Assembly: GCF_024362695.1 (NCBI RefSeq)
Contig: NC_065420.1
Location: forward strand, 1,272,501 to 1,336,500
From: Pectinophora gossypiella
Lineage: Eukaryota > Arthropoda > Insecta > Lepidoptera > Gelechiidae
DNA length: 64,000 bases
Direction: 5' to 3'
Shown: one piece after another, positions 54,389 through 64,000 of the stretch
Position numbering within the stretch: position 1 is the first letter of the stretch
Layout: the number at the start of each line of letters is the position of its first letter
Position numbers and translations under genes: made by a program
Notes under the pieces: model-generated
Databases searched by the model: none
Seen by the model: only the letters and a program-made list of their open reading frames with translations
Told to the model about the DNA's origin: nothing

Positions 54389-55239
54389 TGGTTCTTTGGT
54401 ACTCACAAAACTAAACAGTGCAATTTTAACAAGATTAGGGATCCATCGGCGTCATATAAACCCGTCGAGTTGGACTAAAAACTCAATATGATTTGCATAG
54501 AAATAGTATCACTCGGTCGGCGGACCCTACTAGGACGCCATCATCGCTTAATCCATTTACTGGTCACACATTTATTGTGTTTCCTCCCCCCTCCTCTCTT
54601 CACCCCCTCCCCCTCGCCCCTCTTAGTTCATTGTGAGGAGACCTATTCCCAGCTGTGGGACGTAAATAGGCTTTTTTATGTTCTTAATTTCCTATTGTGG
54701 AATTGTTTCTCCAAATCTTTGCCCTAAGATGTTATTTTGCTTGTTCGCTTATTCATTTCTTTTACATACATACATAAACGATATTTAATTATTATTTTAT
54801 TTTTCATTTTCTTTTTGTGTATTCCTTTTTTTTGTTTATTGTTTATCAGATAAGATTTCATGTTAAATCATTTTACATACAAGACACATTTCATTTCGTT
54901 TAAAAAGCCCAATGCTCAATCTTTATCTGCTACATGTTACGCTAAAACCTAATTTAATTAGCATAGAAATTGATTCAGCCGGTCGTTGAGGCCTAAAAGA
55001 ACCTTATCACTGCTTAATCCGTTTGCTGGAAACTCGCTTAAAAGCCTTTGTTAAATATACACCCAATCTACTTGAAAAGAAAATATATTTTTTTGTATAC
55101 GCAATAGTGGATATTATACTCGTAAAATAATAAAATATCATACGGAACCATCTATTGATTTTATGACTTTTCGATAAATAAATTAATAAATTCCTTCACG
55201 TTCGGATGATAGATAGTTGATATACAAAAATTAAAATAA
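54389..55239. other. No gene; diverged direct repeat and a LINE-tail scrap
   Basis: 54500-54565 and 54960-55030 share gcatagaaat, cggtcg and gcttaatcc at the same spacing. 54634-54680 (gtgaggagacctattcccag, ctgtgggacgtaaatagg) is an RTE/SINE C-type tail. Confidence 0.45.
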
Positions 55240-55618
55240 ATAAAAGTATGGAACTGAAAATAATTTACAAATAAAACACAAAAATATTCATGAATTTTCC
55301 GACACGGAATTCCACTTGATATCAATTCAGAATCAAGGTCTGCATCATCCCCCAAAGTTTTCGTTACTATGTCACTAATACATACATACTCGTACACGCA
55401 TGATTACCTATAAGTACTTGTATATGGTGTAATATCGTAACAAATACTGAGAGGAATGATTCGGCTCAAGTTTGATGATGCATTTTTTAAAAATTGAAAA
55501 TTATTTAAAAATCAAACTAAACATGAATATTGCGACGGAAAATTCCACTTTATATTAAATCAGAATCATGGCATAAAACATCCTTCAAAGTTTGCGTTAC
55601 GGTGTTACTAACACCCTG
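55240..55618. mobile_element. Repeat H dimer, first unit truncated
   Basis: 55240-55385 is the right arm of one unit (aattccacttgatatcaatt, aaagttttcgttac). 55425-55618 is a second unit ending cggtgttactaacaccctg before TA. Confidence 0.65.
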
Positions 55619-55738
55619 TATAATTTAAAATCGGAAACATCTTAAGGCAAATAAATATTTCAATTATAAGTATATTAGTCACAATTTATTTTTTTAAGTA
55701 TTTAGTCGATAAGAAATACTTTATTATGACTTAACATA

Positions 55739-55992
55739 AACAGCCTATTTACGTCCCAGTGCTGGCTACAGGCCTCTCCTCAACCAACCCGAGAGGTATA
55801 GAGCATAATCCGCCACGCTGCTCCACTACGGGTTGGTGGGGGTTGGGGATTCAAGCTTTCAATGTTCTTACCAACCAAAGGACTCTTTGAGAGGCCACAA
55901 AGTGATTTCGACAATGCCCCCGTCGAGAATCGACCCCGGACCTCCAGTTCGTGAGCTCAACGCTCTGACCACTAGACCACGGAGGCTGTTGT
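55739..55992 (-). mobile_element. SINE C with core deleted
   Basis: Tail (gcctatttacgtcccagtgc) and head (gtgagctcaacgctctgacc, ccacggaggctg) present; the middle jumps from gttggtgggg to gattcaagctttc. Confidence 0.75.
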
Positions 55993-56039
55993 AATATAAA
56001 ATATAATAAAAAAAAGACCATGTTAGCTGAGACATGTCA

Positions 56040-56345
56040 TGTGCTTTTTTGGCGGTTCAATAGTAACCCTGACACCAGGGTTGATGAGGTCGCCTATTGA
56101 TGTCATACCCCACACGAGAAAAGAGGAAATAATTGAATTCCTTATTCAAAATTATTAGGTATTTTATTATAATTTTAAATTAAAATTGACTCAGTGGTTA
56201 CTGTCAAAACTATTTTATAGTGTTAATGTTTTTTTTGATAATCGCAATAAAATGTAATTATGACCAAAATTTAGAATAATGGAGTTTTATGAGTTATGGA
56301 TTTAATATAAATAATTATAATTTTGTCATTGTATTTAATAAAGCG
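56040..56345 (+). repeat. SINE B tail scrap plus repeat R, copy 2
   Basis: 56050-56090 (ggcggttcaatagtaaccct) continues into gatgaggtcgcctattgatg and the rest of repeat R. Confidence 0.75.
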
Positions 56346-56376
56346 TAAATCAATTTAATTTTAAGCTTATTGACAT

Positions 56377-56433
56377 TTATATTGACTCATCATCATCATC
56401 ATCAGCCGTACGACGCCCACTTATATTGACTCA
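56377..56433 (-). mobile_element. 31-bp retroposed tail with 13-bp target duplication
   Basis: 56390-56420 is only tcatcatcatcatcagccgt plus acgacgcccac, flanked by exact copies of ttatattgactca (56377-56389, 56421-56433). The same tail is found in the LTRs at 42436 and 45278. Confidence 0.85.
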
Positions 56434-56474
56434 CATTATTTTCATATCTAATTGAAATTGTAATTTAAATATAT

Positions 56475-56582
56475 TAGAATTAAAAATTGTACATCTAGAC
56501 TGGTATGCCGCAGTGGATGTATGTAATATTGTTTAAGACCTTCTTGACCTGTGGCAATGCAATAAATACATTTGAATTTGAA
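56475..56582 (+). repeat. LINE 3' end
   Basis: ctggtatgccgcagtggatg, gaccttcttgacctgtggca and gcaataaatacatttgaatt with a terminal poly(A) signal. Confidence 0.55.
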
Positions 56583-56881
56583 AATAATGTAGACAACTAG
56601 GCACGTAGGTAAGAAAAATAAGAATAGGAAAAATAAATTCGAAACTTTCGCCAACGAAATGTACTTTCCCACAACCCTCAGACATAGACTAAAATACTGC
56701 CGCAGACGCGACACTGTAACTCAGGGTTAGTTTGAATTTACTATTACAGTCCATTTGCATGTAAACGTAAAATATAGGTACTTTGTACTTCTATCGTCTT
56801 GGTCTCGCTTTTACAGCCGAGACGGGTCTGAATACTACTTGATCTTTGTAGGGTATTTTACAGGTAAACTGTTTTACATTT

Positions 56882-57470
56882 ACACAGCTTATATACGTCC
56901 CACTGCTGGGCACAGACCTATCAACCGGAAGGGCTATGGAGCATACTCCACGCTGCTCCACTGCGGGTTGGTGGAGGTGTTTTACGTAGGCAGCCGTGGT
57001 AGCCCAGTTGGTAGACCGCTTGCGTCTCACTTTGAGGTCGCAGGCTCGAACCCAGCACAGGCCTAAACCAATGATTGTCGAATATGTTTTCGAATTTATG
57101 TTTGTGTCATTAATGATTATCATGTGCGATCAGCGGTGAAGGAAAACATTGTGAGGAAACCCACCTTGCCGAGAAATCCAATTTCGGAGGTATGTGACCT
57201 AACATATATTGGGCTGGTTTTCCCTCCGCGGGTTGGAAGGTCAGACAGGCAGTCGCTTCTGAAAAAAACCGGACCTGTCAAATCTTCAGGTTAGGTAAGC
57301 GGAACCTGTGAAAAACGGGATAATGCTAGGTAGATAATGAGTCGGAAACGACTGTACGTGCTCTCCGAAGCACGGCATCATCTTACTTTTTCAGACAATT
57401 AGGTTATTCAAGACTGAAAACTACTCACCAAACAAAGTACAGTCTCACAAAGTGATTTCGACAATGTCAA
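56882..57470. mobile_element. SINE C interrupted by SINE D
   Basis: SINE C (minus) is at 56882-56990 and resumes at about 57345-57470. A complete SINE D (plus) fills 56991-57344: head gccgtggtagcccagttgg, B box gcaggctcgaacccagc, tail ggataatgctaggtagataa. SINE D therefore arrived later. Confidence 0.82.
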
Positions 57471-57904
57471 TCATACATTTATGCTATGGATAATTATTAT
57501 TGTTATGACACACCCATTTCAGCTGATTTCTAGAACCCAACAAATAATAAATACCTTTAACTAAACATGTAAATATGTATTCATTGTGTAAAAGATAACT
57601 TAATGCTTTTAATGCCAAAACCGTTGATGCCATCTACCTCAAAATGCCACGGCAACTGGCATTAAACCTGTTTACTCCGCGTGCAGAGGCACCGTTGCGT
57701 TCCGTCTGTATTTTCAGTGTGAGGTACATTTTCAATTCGATTTGGCTCGATAAAAAAACTGTGGCCGGTATAAAACGTGCGCCCAAAACAAACACGGTAA
57801 ATAGAAAAGTGACCATTCCTAGCATTGTATTCTGTAAATGGAAAAGTTTTGAGGTTTCCAAGTTTCATTTTCCATTGCTTGTTTAGGGTAACGACGTAAT
57901 TTTG
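57471..57904. other. Repeat-free segment; weak coding candidate
   Basis: 57644-57886 is open in one plus frame and two minus frames. On the minus strand ttttccatttacag at about 57844-57830 could be a splice acceptor and gagtaaac near 57680 a donor, with EYNARNGHFSIYRVCFGRTF as the start of the possible exon. No homology is recognised; chance is as likely. Confidence 0.2.
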
Positions 57905-58240
57905 GTGTTTTTCAATTCAATTCAATTCTTTATTCATAATAAATATTACACGTCAACAAATATTTCGATGAGTAGGTACACATTCTATAAATTACGTTAC
58001 AATATTTCAATATTACATCACAATAAAATCATAATATATAAATTAAATCGCTTTATTGTCGTCATCCTAATTTTATGTTATTGAGAAACTCTGTTAAGTC
58101 ATAGTAGGCTTTAAAAACCAAATAATGTTTTAATTTATTTCCGAAGCATGCATCGATAGGTGCATCCCTGATATCACTGGGTATGGCGTTGTACACTTGT
58201 GGCCCAATCACATCTAAGAGCCTGCCGGTTTGAAGGGACT
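57905..58240 (-). pseudogene. CR1/Jockey-like LINE 3' end
   Basis: The minus strand reads LQTGRLLDVIGPQVYNAIPS, then DIRDAPIDACFGNKLKHYLV, then FKAYYDLTEFLNN and a tga near 58062. V.N.IP..IR......F..KLK..L..KAYY...EFL is the usual end of CR1/Jockey-group reverse transcriptases. A 3' UTR with aataaag and an aattgaattgaa tail follows. The frame is open from 58240, but the copy is heavily 5'-truncated. Confidence 0.75.
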
Positions 58241-58289
58241 TTTGTTAATAAAATTTTTAATTTTGATGCTTGATAAAAAACACATAATA

Positions 58290-58445
58290 TTACATTATAT
58301 ATCCCAATTGAGGCAGTTGGAGGTACATCCACCTCTCATACCTCACCGAGCTTTCTGTTAGGCCAACATGATAGGTGGTGCGCCGAATCGCCGTCGATAA
58401 TGGTCGAGCTATTTTAGTGAAAACTGTACTTATGATATTAACTCA
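58290..58445 (+). repeat. Repeat S, copy 1
   Basis: tatcccaattgaggcagttg, gaggtacatccac and cgtcgataatggtcgagct; second copy at 60040-60140 and 60445-60475. Confidence 0.6.
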
Positions 58446-59094
58446 TTGGTGCAAGTCCAGTACCTACCGGAGGTCGAATCGGCGATCACCGGTTGAGAAG
58501 CAAATCGATGTACCACTAGAACTAAAAAATGCAAAGAAATCGTAAATCGATTACATTAAATTAAGGAAAATTCTAGACGGGAGTTACCAAGCGCCCTCTG
58601 CTGAAGTATACGAACTCTGCCAAGCCCGTTGGGATAACGGGCGTGAATTCTGTTTATTTGGAGTCCGTTCGCAGCATCAGACAATACACATTCGTAGAAT
58701 CGCACTCCTGAACCAAATGGTGTGTGAAAAAGGACATAGGTTTTTTAGGGTCCCGTATTTCGGTTTAAGTTATAGTGTCTTTTAGCTCTGTTTGTGACCG
58801 GTAACTATTTATTGGGTTCAGTTTTACTTTGGTTATTTTAGCTGTTGTTGGTGTAGGGAGAAAGTTTCCTAATGTTTTCTTTTCGAAACGCTTTGGGAAT
58901 TGGATGAATTATGTAAAGTTAAAAATGTATTTTTTTTATAAAGCAGATCTATTCGGAGCGTGACTCTAAACCACTGAATTTGACTTTTTGAATTCGAATT
59001 TCGAGTTCGGATCATAGATAATTGATATCACGTGGTTCCTAGGATTTGTGCCCAGTTACTTTTTTTTATAAAGTTGTTTTTTTTGTTTAAAGTG
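58446..59094. other. No gene
   Basis: 58620-58650 has the palindrome cccgttgggataacggg. Nothing else recognised. Confidence 0.45.
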
Positions 59095-59270
59095 ACATGG
59101 AAAGACGCTTGACTCTTACTGTTACTCTTACGCAAGTTTCAAACCAGTAACGCGCCTAAACCAATAATGTCGACGTTGTTTCGAAATCATGTCTGAATCT
59201 TAAATTATCATCTTGTATTCAGCGGTGAAGGAAAACACTGCAAGAAACTTTTATGACACGATACTTACTT
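59095..59270 (+). repeat. Degenerate SINE D
   Basis: gacgcttgactcttactg, gcgcctaaaccaataatgtc and agcggtgaaggaaaacactg; highly diverged. Confidence 0.5.
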
Positions 59271-59297
59271 ATAATATATAGCTTAACATTTTTTTTA

Positions 59298-59612
59298 TAC
59301 CGACCCCGCCGGCTTTATCGTTCATCGCTATCGACCCAGTAGGGTCGATTAATTCATTCAATTCTCTCAGACGCTGCCCTAAGCCGAGGTTCGTGTCGAA
59401 GACCCCGCCGGCTTTATCGTTCATCGCTATCGACCCAGTAGGGTCGATTAATTCATTCAATTCTCTCAGACGCTGCCCTAAGCCGAGGTTCGTGGCGAAG
59501 ATACCCTCAGGCCTGTTGTTGTACCGGGTGAAGGCTTTCAGCGCTCCCCATTTGTCCGGCCAAGTAGTTAATGCCATCTGCGGCAAATCTAGAATAATTC
59601 ACGTCAAAAAAA
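59298..59612 (-). repeat. Repeat E with a 99-bp tandem duplication
   Basis: 59302-59400 and 59401-59499 are nearly identical. Because 99 is a multiple of three, the minus frame stays open and repeats ATNLGLGQRLRELNELIDP. The E end (gtccggccaagtagttaatg) follows. Confidence 0.85.
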
Positions 59613-59925
59613 AATCGACTCCCACATCAGGCACATTCTAATCAAGACAAAACCAGTTTTTCCAAGCGCCACATAGTAATTTAAATAATCGAATTCTATA
59701 CGGGACCCGGTAGCTAATAATAGGAGGATTTCCCCCCCTCTGTTACGCCTTCGGACTAAAATAATTTCCACTGAAACTCATTTGTATGTAAATGCTGCAC
59801 CGACGTTTATATCTCTGTTTGCTTTTACCAGTTTTAATTTTTTGTTGCACTTTTTATAAAGAGAAATATGAACGTGTTAAAGAGCGAGTTCTTTTGATGC
59901 AGATATTGCATTTCTATGTAATAAT
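59613..59925. other. No recognised feature
   Basis: Nothing recognised. Confidence 0.45.
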
Positions 59926-60033
59926 AGAATTCCATTTGCTTCGATCCTGACACACTTCTCTTGCTTCCTCCACATTCATCAATCGCTTCATTGCTTACCC
60001 CGGTGGGAAATAGGCGTGAGTTTATGTATGTAT
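59926..60033. repeat. Repeat F fragments, tail to tail
   Basis: 59926-59990 is minus-strand F, 59991-60033 is plus-strand F (gcttaccccggtgggaaata). Confidence 0.6.
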
Positions 60034-60039
60034 ATAATA

Positions 60040-60475
60040 ACATAAGCTTACGTCTATCCCAATTGGGTTGGTCAGAGGTACATCCATCGCAAGATAAACT
60101 CACGAAACTTTGCCGTATCGCCGTCTATAATGGTCGAGCCTTAACGGCCTCCGTGGTCCAGTGGTTGAGCGTTGGACTCACAATCCGGAGGTCCCGGGTT
60201 CGAATCCCGGTGGGGACATATCACAAAAATCACTTTGTGATCCCTAGTTTGGTTAGGACATTATAGGCTGAATACCTGATTGTCCAAAAAGTAAGATGAT
60301 CCGTGCTTCGGAAGGCAAGTTAAGCCGTTGGTCCCGGTTACTACTTACTAATGTAAGTAAGTTACTCAATAGTAACCCTGACACCAGGGTTGATGAGGTT
60401 GGTAATTCACCTTACAACTCACACGATAGAAGAATGGTCGAGCCAACCGTGTTAGTGAAACTACACTATGTTAAA
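60040..60475 (+). mobile_element. SINE B inserted in repeat S, 12-bp target duplication
   Basis: SINE B 60141-60432, flanked by exact aatggtcgagcc at 60129-60140 and 60433-60444. The surrounding repeat S resumes afterwards. B box cgggttcgaatcccggtggg is perfect. The tail has a short deletion near 60360. Confidence 0.92.
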
Positions 60476-60494
60476 ATATCATACTTAAACACAT

Positions 60495-60625
60495 AACAGT
60501 CTCAGTATTCTAATGGTTGAGAGTTGGATACACGATCTGGATGTCCTGGGTTCGATTCCCGGTGCTGTGGTGGTGACACTGTCTCCAGTTTGGTCAAGAC
60601 ATTGCTGGCTGAACTCACCATTGTC
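60495..60625 (+). mobile_element. Diverged SINE B head
   Basis: ctcagtattctaatggttga, B box gggttcgattcccggtgctg and cagtttggtcaagacattgc. Probably a separate subfamily. Confidence 0.65.
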
Positions 60626-60631
60626 CGACAT

Positions 60632-60752
60632 ATAAGATCTTCTTTTTCTATCGTTTGGGTTGAAAGGTGAATTACCAACCTCATCAACCCTGGTGTTAGG
60701 GTTATTATTGAGCCGCCAAACTCCCCCGACATGGCTCATGTAACGACTACTA
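60632..60752 (-). mobile_element. SINE B tail half
   Basis: tctttttctatcgtttgggt, accaacctcatcaaccctgg and gacatggctcatgtaacgac. Confidence 0.75.
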
Positions 60753-60902
60753 AAAAAAAAGAAAAAGAAGATGATTCCGTGGTTGGGAATGCACGTTAAA
60801 GTAGTAAGTGCGCAGTCCCTGAGTGTTCAATACTAAACCTGGCGCCAGCGTGATGTACTCGGTCATTGACCTCACAAATCACACGAGATTAGAATACCAA
60901 GT

Positions 60903-61145
60903 ACGGCTGCAAATTGTCCTTCTGGTAACTTGTGACTTCGTCTACCCCGATAGGATACTAGTGTGAACTACAGGGTTCCTGGAAAGACTGAGATTGACCA
61001 AATTGGAGATGCTCTTAAAAAAAGTTTTAGTACGATCTACTCTGAACCGGCGTGCGGGTATGAAACGATTGATGAATGTGGAGGAAGTAAGAGAAGTGTG
61101 TGTCAGGATCGAAGCATATGGAATTCCACAGACTCTGCTTACACT
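60903..61145 (+). pseudogene. Repeat L fragment then repeat F (LINE end)
   Basis: 60903-60966: ggctgcaaattgtccttctg. 60970-61145: tgaccaaattggagatgctc, gtacgatctactctgaacc and gtgtcaggatcgaagcatat; reads RSTLNRRAGMKRLMNVEEVR in one frame. Confidence 0.6.
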
Positions 61146-61556
61146 GTGTTGCTGTATATTGCTCCACAATCAAAAATGGAACGAATTTTTTTAGATGGCT
61201 TCTGTTTAAAAACTTATCTAGTTATCTGCATGTTTTGTTTGAATTTTCACACTTTAGTTCTCCCGTACGGATGTCTTTGCCAACAAAGTGTTCGCCGCTA
61301 AGTTTTCCGATAAGGGATTATAACTTGTTAAAATTTCAGTTAAACTTTACAAGAGAGATTTAACGGGATTTTAGAAAATCCAGGTGTATTTGTGCTTCAT
61401 TAGATATCTGTCATCTTAAAATGACAGCATGACAGATATACTTGTACCTACCGTCTTATTACAAAATGAAGACTAAAGGTATCACCAGGTTTAAAATGTT
61501 ATCTGTGAAGAAAGAGCTCCAGGGATTTTGGCAGCGATGCTTTCACGCGTACTCGC
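61146..61556. other. No gene
   Basis: 61395-61440 has a small inverted repeat (gatatctgtcat / atgacagatat). Confidence 0.45.
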
Positions 61557-61846
61557 CTGGTAGCGCAGTTGGTAGAAAGCTTGCCACTCACATTGAGGTC
61601 GCAGGTTCAAATCCAGCCTAAACCATTGTCGAGTTTGTTTTCGAATTCTAGTTTGTATCATAAATGATTATCTGAGGTATGTGAATGCATTTTCGGAAGT
61701 ATGTGACCTAACCAGTATTGGGCTGGTTTTCCCTTCGGGTTTGGAAGGTTAGACAGGCAGTCGCTTCTGTAAAACACCAGACCTGTCAAATCTTTAGGTT
61801 AGGTAAGATGACCCTGTAAGAAACGGGATAGTGCTATGGGGATGCT
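61557..61846 (+). mobile_element. SINE D with two short deletions
   Basis: Head cctggtagcgcagttggtag, B box gcaggttcaaatccagc and tail gggatagtgctatggggatg. Missing parts of the centre. Confidence 0.8.
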
Positions 61847-61848
61847 GG

Positions 61849-62278
61849 CGCGCGTTTGCATCGATACAGTCGCGATGCAGTCGCTAGCTGTGTACCCCCA
61901 CATAACCATAATTCAGTCAAAACGCGTTTCTTCACTCACGGCGTCCAAGCATTCTTCCCCTGATGTTTGCCGACACTGTCGCGCGTTTGCATCGATACAG
62001 TCGCGTTGCGGTCACTAGCTATGTACCCCCACATAACCATAATTCAGTCAAAACGCGATTCTCCACTCACGGCGTCCCAGCATTCTTCCCCCGATGTTTG
62101 CCGACACTGTCGCGCGTTTGCATCGATACAGTCGCGATGCGGTCGCTAGGTGTGTACCCACATAACCACGATTCAGTCGAAACGCGATTCTTCACTCACT
62201 GCCTCCCTGCAGTCTTCCCCTGGTATCGGCGGGCACGGTCGCGCGTTTGCATCGATACAGTCGCGATGCTGTAGCGCG
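61849..62278. repeat. 131-bp tandem repeat, about 3.3 units
   Basis: Units start cgcgcgtttgcatcgataca at 61849, 61980, 62111 and 62240 (spacings 131, 131, 129). Each has an inner palindrome (gcatcg...cgatgc). GC-rich against an AT-rich background. Open frames here follow from the repeat and are not genes. Confidence 0.9.
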
Positions 62279-62426
62279 TTAGTATTGCTCCAGTAAGGAC
62301 TGCACGACAACCGCGACGCCATTTTTATCGAAGGCTTCGATATAAAAACGCAGCGAAGGTTGTGAAGAGTCTGGATATCGATAGTATTGCACTCCATCGA
62401 CATTGCTGCTACTATCTTGTATGATA

Positions 62427-62753
62427 GATCTTCTTCTTTTTATTGTGTGGGTTGTAAGATGGAATACCGACCTCATCAACCCTGGTATCAGGTTTATTAT
62501 TGAGCCGTCAAAGGCCCCTGACATGACTCACGTATCGACTACATACTTACATCAGTAAGTAATCGGGACCAACGGCTTAACGTGCCTTCCGAAGCATGGT
62601 TCATCTTACTTTCGGACAATCAGGTGATCAGCCTGTAATGTCCTAACCAAACTAGGGATCACAAAGTGATTTTTGTGATATGTTCCCACCGGGATTCGAA
62701 CCCTGAGCCCCGGATCGTGAGCCCACCGTTCAACAATTGGACCAGAGAGGCTG
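62427..62753 (-). mobile_element. SINE B, full length
   Basis: Tail gatcttcttctttttattgt, core cgtgccttccgaagcatgg and head with gggattcgaaccctgag. The head ends ccagagaggctg at 62753. Confidence 0.85.
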
Positions 62754-64000
62754 CCGATATTATATATATTATAGATAGGATGCTCTTTTTTAGATAAAAA
62801 CCAACAATAGTTCGGCAATACTAAACGTGTCTATACAGATAGTTGTGTTATGCGGAAAGTCTGTGGTTATAATGAGCAATTAACTAAATTTCCATCCAAA
62901 ACGAAGTTATCGAAAAAATGGCGATATAATGATCAAAGAGAAGTTTTTAAGGAATTAATTAAAGAAAATTATCACTCATTACATTAAAGAGGGTAAGATT
63001 AAAAGAAAACTGCCCTTTAAGAAATAATATTTTAAAAATCGAGGGAAAAATGTTAATTACTTTGCCGAAATTATTCTTAATTATATTTACTGAGCGTTTT
63101 ATAAGGAAAACATGCGAAATTATCATTTAATTTAAGGGAATTAATTTAGAAATGAAATAACGAAATGAGGTGTATATGTATGTACGCGATGATTTAAAAT
63201 GTTTTCTCAAAAGAATAATTTTCAAGACGTAAAGAAAAATTTCCAAATTGTTATTTTCTTTTAATTAGCTGGAAATGTTTTATTCAATTTGTATAATTTT
63301 TTGTGTAAGTAATTAAGAATTCAAACGTATTCTTAAAATTATTTTTTGTACATATTAAATTAAGATTATTATTTTTTAATACCAATTACGTGAGACTTGC
63401 GGGAAAATCCTGGTGCCTACATACTTCATCAATTATTGTGTATCAGAATTTGAATTCAGAACCTGTTCAAAACAAGGAAGTTTTTTGTTTTGAATAAGTA
63501 CATATATGTTGGGTTGTCGCTCGGCAACAATAGATGGCGTAAGTGCAGCCGTGATCGAAATTATTATTTTTTTATAGATAAACTAAACTAAATGAGCTCT
63601 ACACCTTTTTACCACTATTTGAAAGTCTCGAGAACCTACAAACAATAAATATATTATAAATCCTTCCTATTTTCTTTAGGTTTCCTCTGGGTCTGAAGTT
63701 ATGTCCCCTTTTTCTTACAACCAAAACTTTATATTTTTTTTTATATGTAATTTCTATTAATAAGTAATAAAAATTACATTTAAGTAGTGGTTAAAAGTTG
63801 TAGAGCTCATTTAGCTTAGTTTATGTATGACAAAATAATAATTTCGGTCATCGAATGGCACGGCTACACTATAAATGTAATAATTGACAAATATGGAAAT
63901 TATCACTTGTTTGTATTCGGAAATGCGATGATTGCCGAAGAATATTAAGAAAATAGAACCAATTTACCTATCTCAATAAACACCACCTCATGTAAACAAA
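62754..64000. other. AT-rich DNA, no gene or clear repeat
   Basis: No long frame. gagctctacacctttttacc near 63595 and its rough reverse ttaaaagttgtagagctcat near 63795 bracket about 200 bp, a possible old inverted-end element. Confidence 0.45.

Noticed and set aside
60150..60220. Possible tRNA genes (also at 8405, 19120, 31490, 47467, 49940)
   Set aside because: A and B boxes are present but acceptor stems do not close, and each is the head of a repeated SINE with core and tail downstream.
61836..62274. Three overlapping frames up to 103 codons
   Set aside because: They arise from the 131-bp tandem repeat in shifted phases; period not a multiple of three.

Overview
The window looks like a repeat-dense, gene-poor stretch of a lepidopteran (moth or butterfly) nuclear genome. 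I base this on AT-rich DNA with no bacterial-style gene packing, dozens of copies of at least four tRNA/5S-derived SINE families (called A-D here), many 5'-truncated non-LTR retrotransposon 3' ends of insect type, TA- and TTAA-flanked fold-back elements, and no convincing host exon. Family letters (A-D SINEs; E-S other repeats) are local labels, assigned by comparing copies within the window; no database was consulted.

Two insertions are intact and dominate the window. (1) 25992-31436, minus strand: a full-length, apparently competent non-LTR retrotransposon of I-like type. ORF1 has three zinc knuckles; ORF2 has endonuclease, reverse transcriptase and RNase H. The ORFs overlap by one base in a TAATG stop-start, and the element has a poly(A) tail and a 12-bp target duplication. 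(2) 42074-46121: a non-autonomous LTR retrotransposon with two 1206-bp LTRs that read as identical, a TG...CA structure, a 5-bp target duplication (gcttc), a primer-binding site matching the 3' end of tRNA-Ala, and an internal region of minisatellites with no gag or pol. It sits inside an older LINE fragment.

Layout. 1-12.5 kb: SINEs A, B, D, LINE ends, and a dimeric fold-back element (8741-9229). 12.5-25.9 kb: more SINEs, a long-inverted-repeat element (15091-15416), a 5S-rRNA-derived fragment (near 16.4 kb), LINE C-terminal remnants (17.2, 18.2, 20.6, 24.0 kb). 25.98-31.45 kb: the I-like element. 31.5-42.0 kb: nested MITEs, a perfect 24-bp hairpin, a TTAA-flanked 79-bp fold-back. 42.0-46.3 kb: the LTR element and its host repeat. 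46.3-61.8 kb: SINEs A-D, including one nested in another, a CTTT microsatellite, a CR1/Jockey-like 3' end, and a 31-bp retroposed tail with its own target duplication. 61.8-62.3 kb: a 131-bp tandem repeat. 62.75-64 kb: plain AT-rich DNA.

How the parts relate: SINEs A, B and C share a central block of about 38 bp although their heads or tails differ, and the tail of SINE C matches the 3' coding end of an RTE-like LINE fragment at 32.8 kb. This fits SINEs that borrow a LINE partner's machinery through a copied tail. SINE A carries a tRNA-type A box followed by a 5S-rRNA-type internal control region, which suggests a chimeric pol III promoter.
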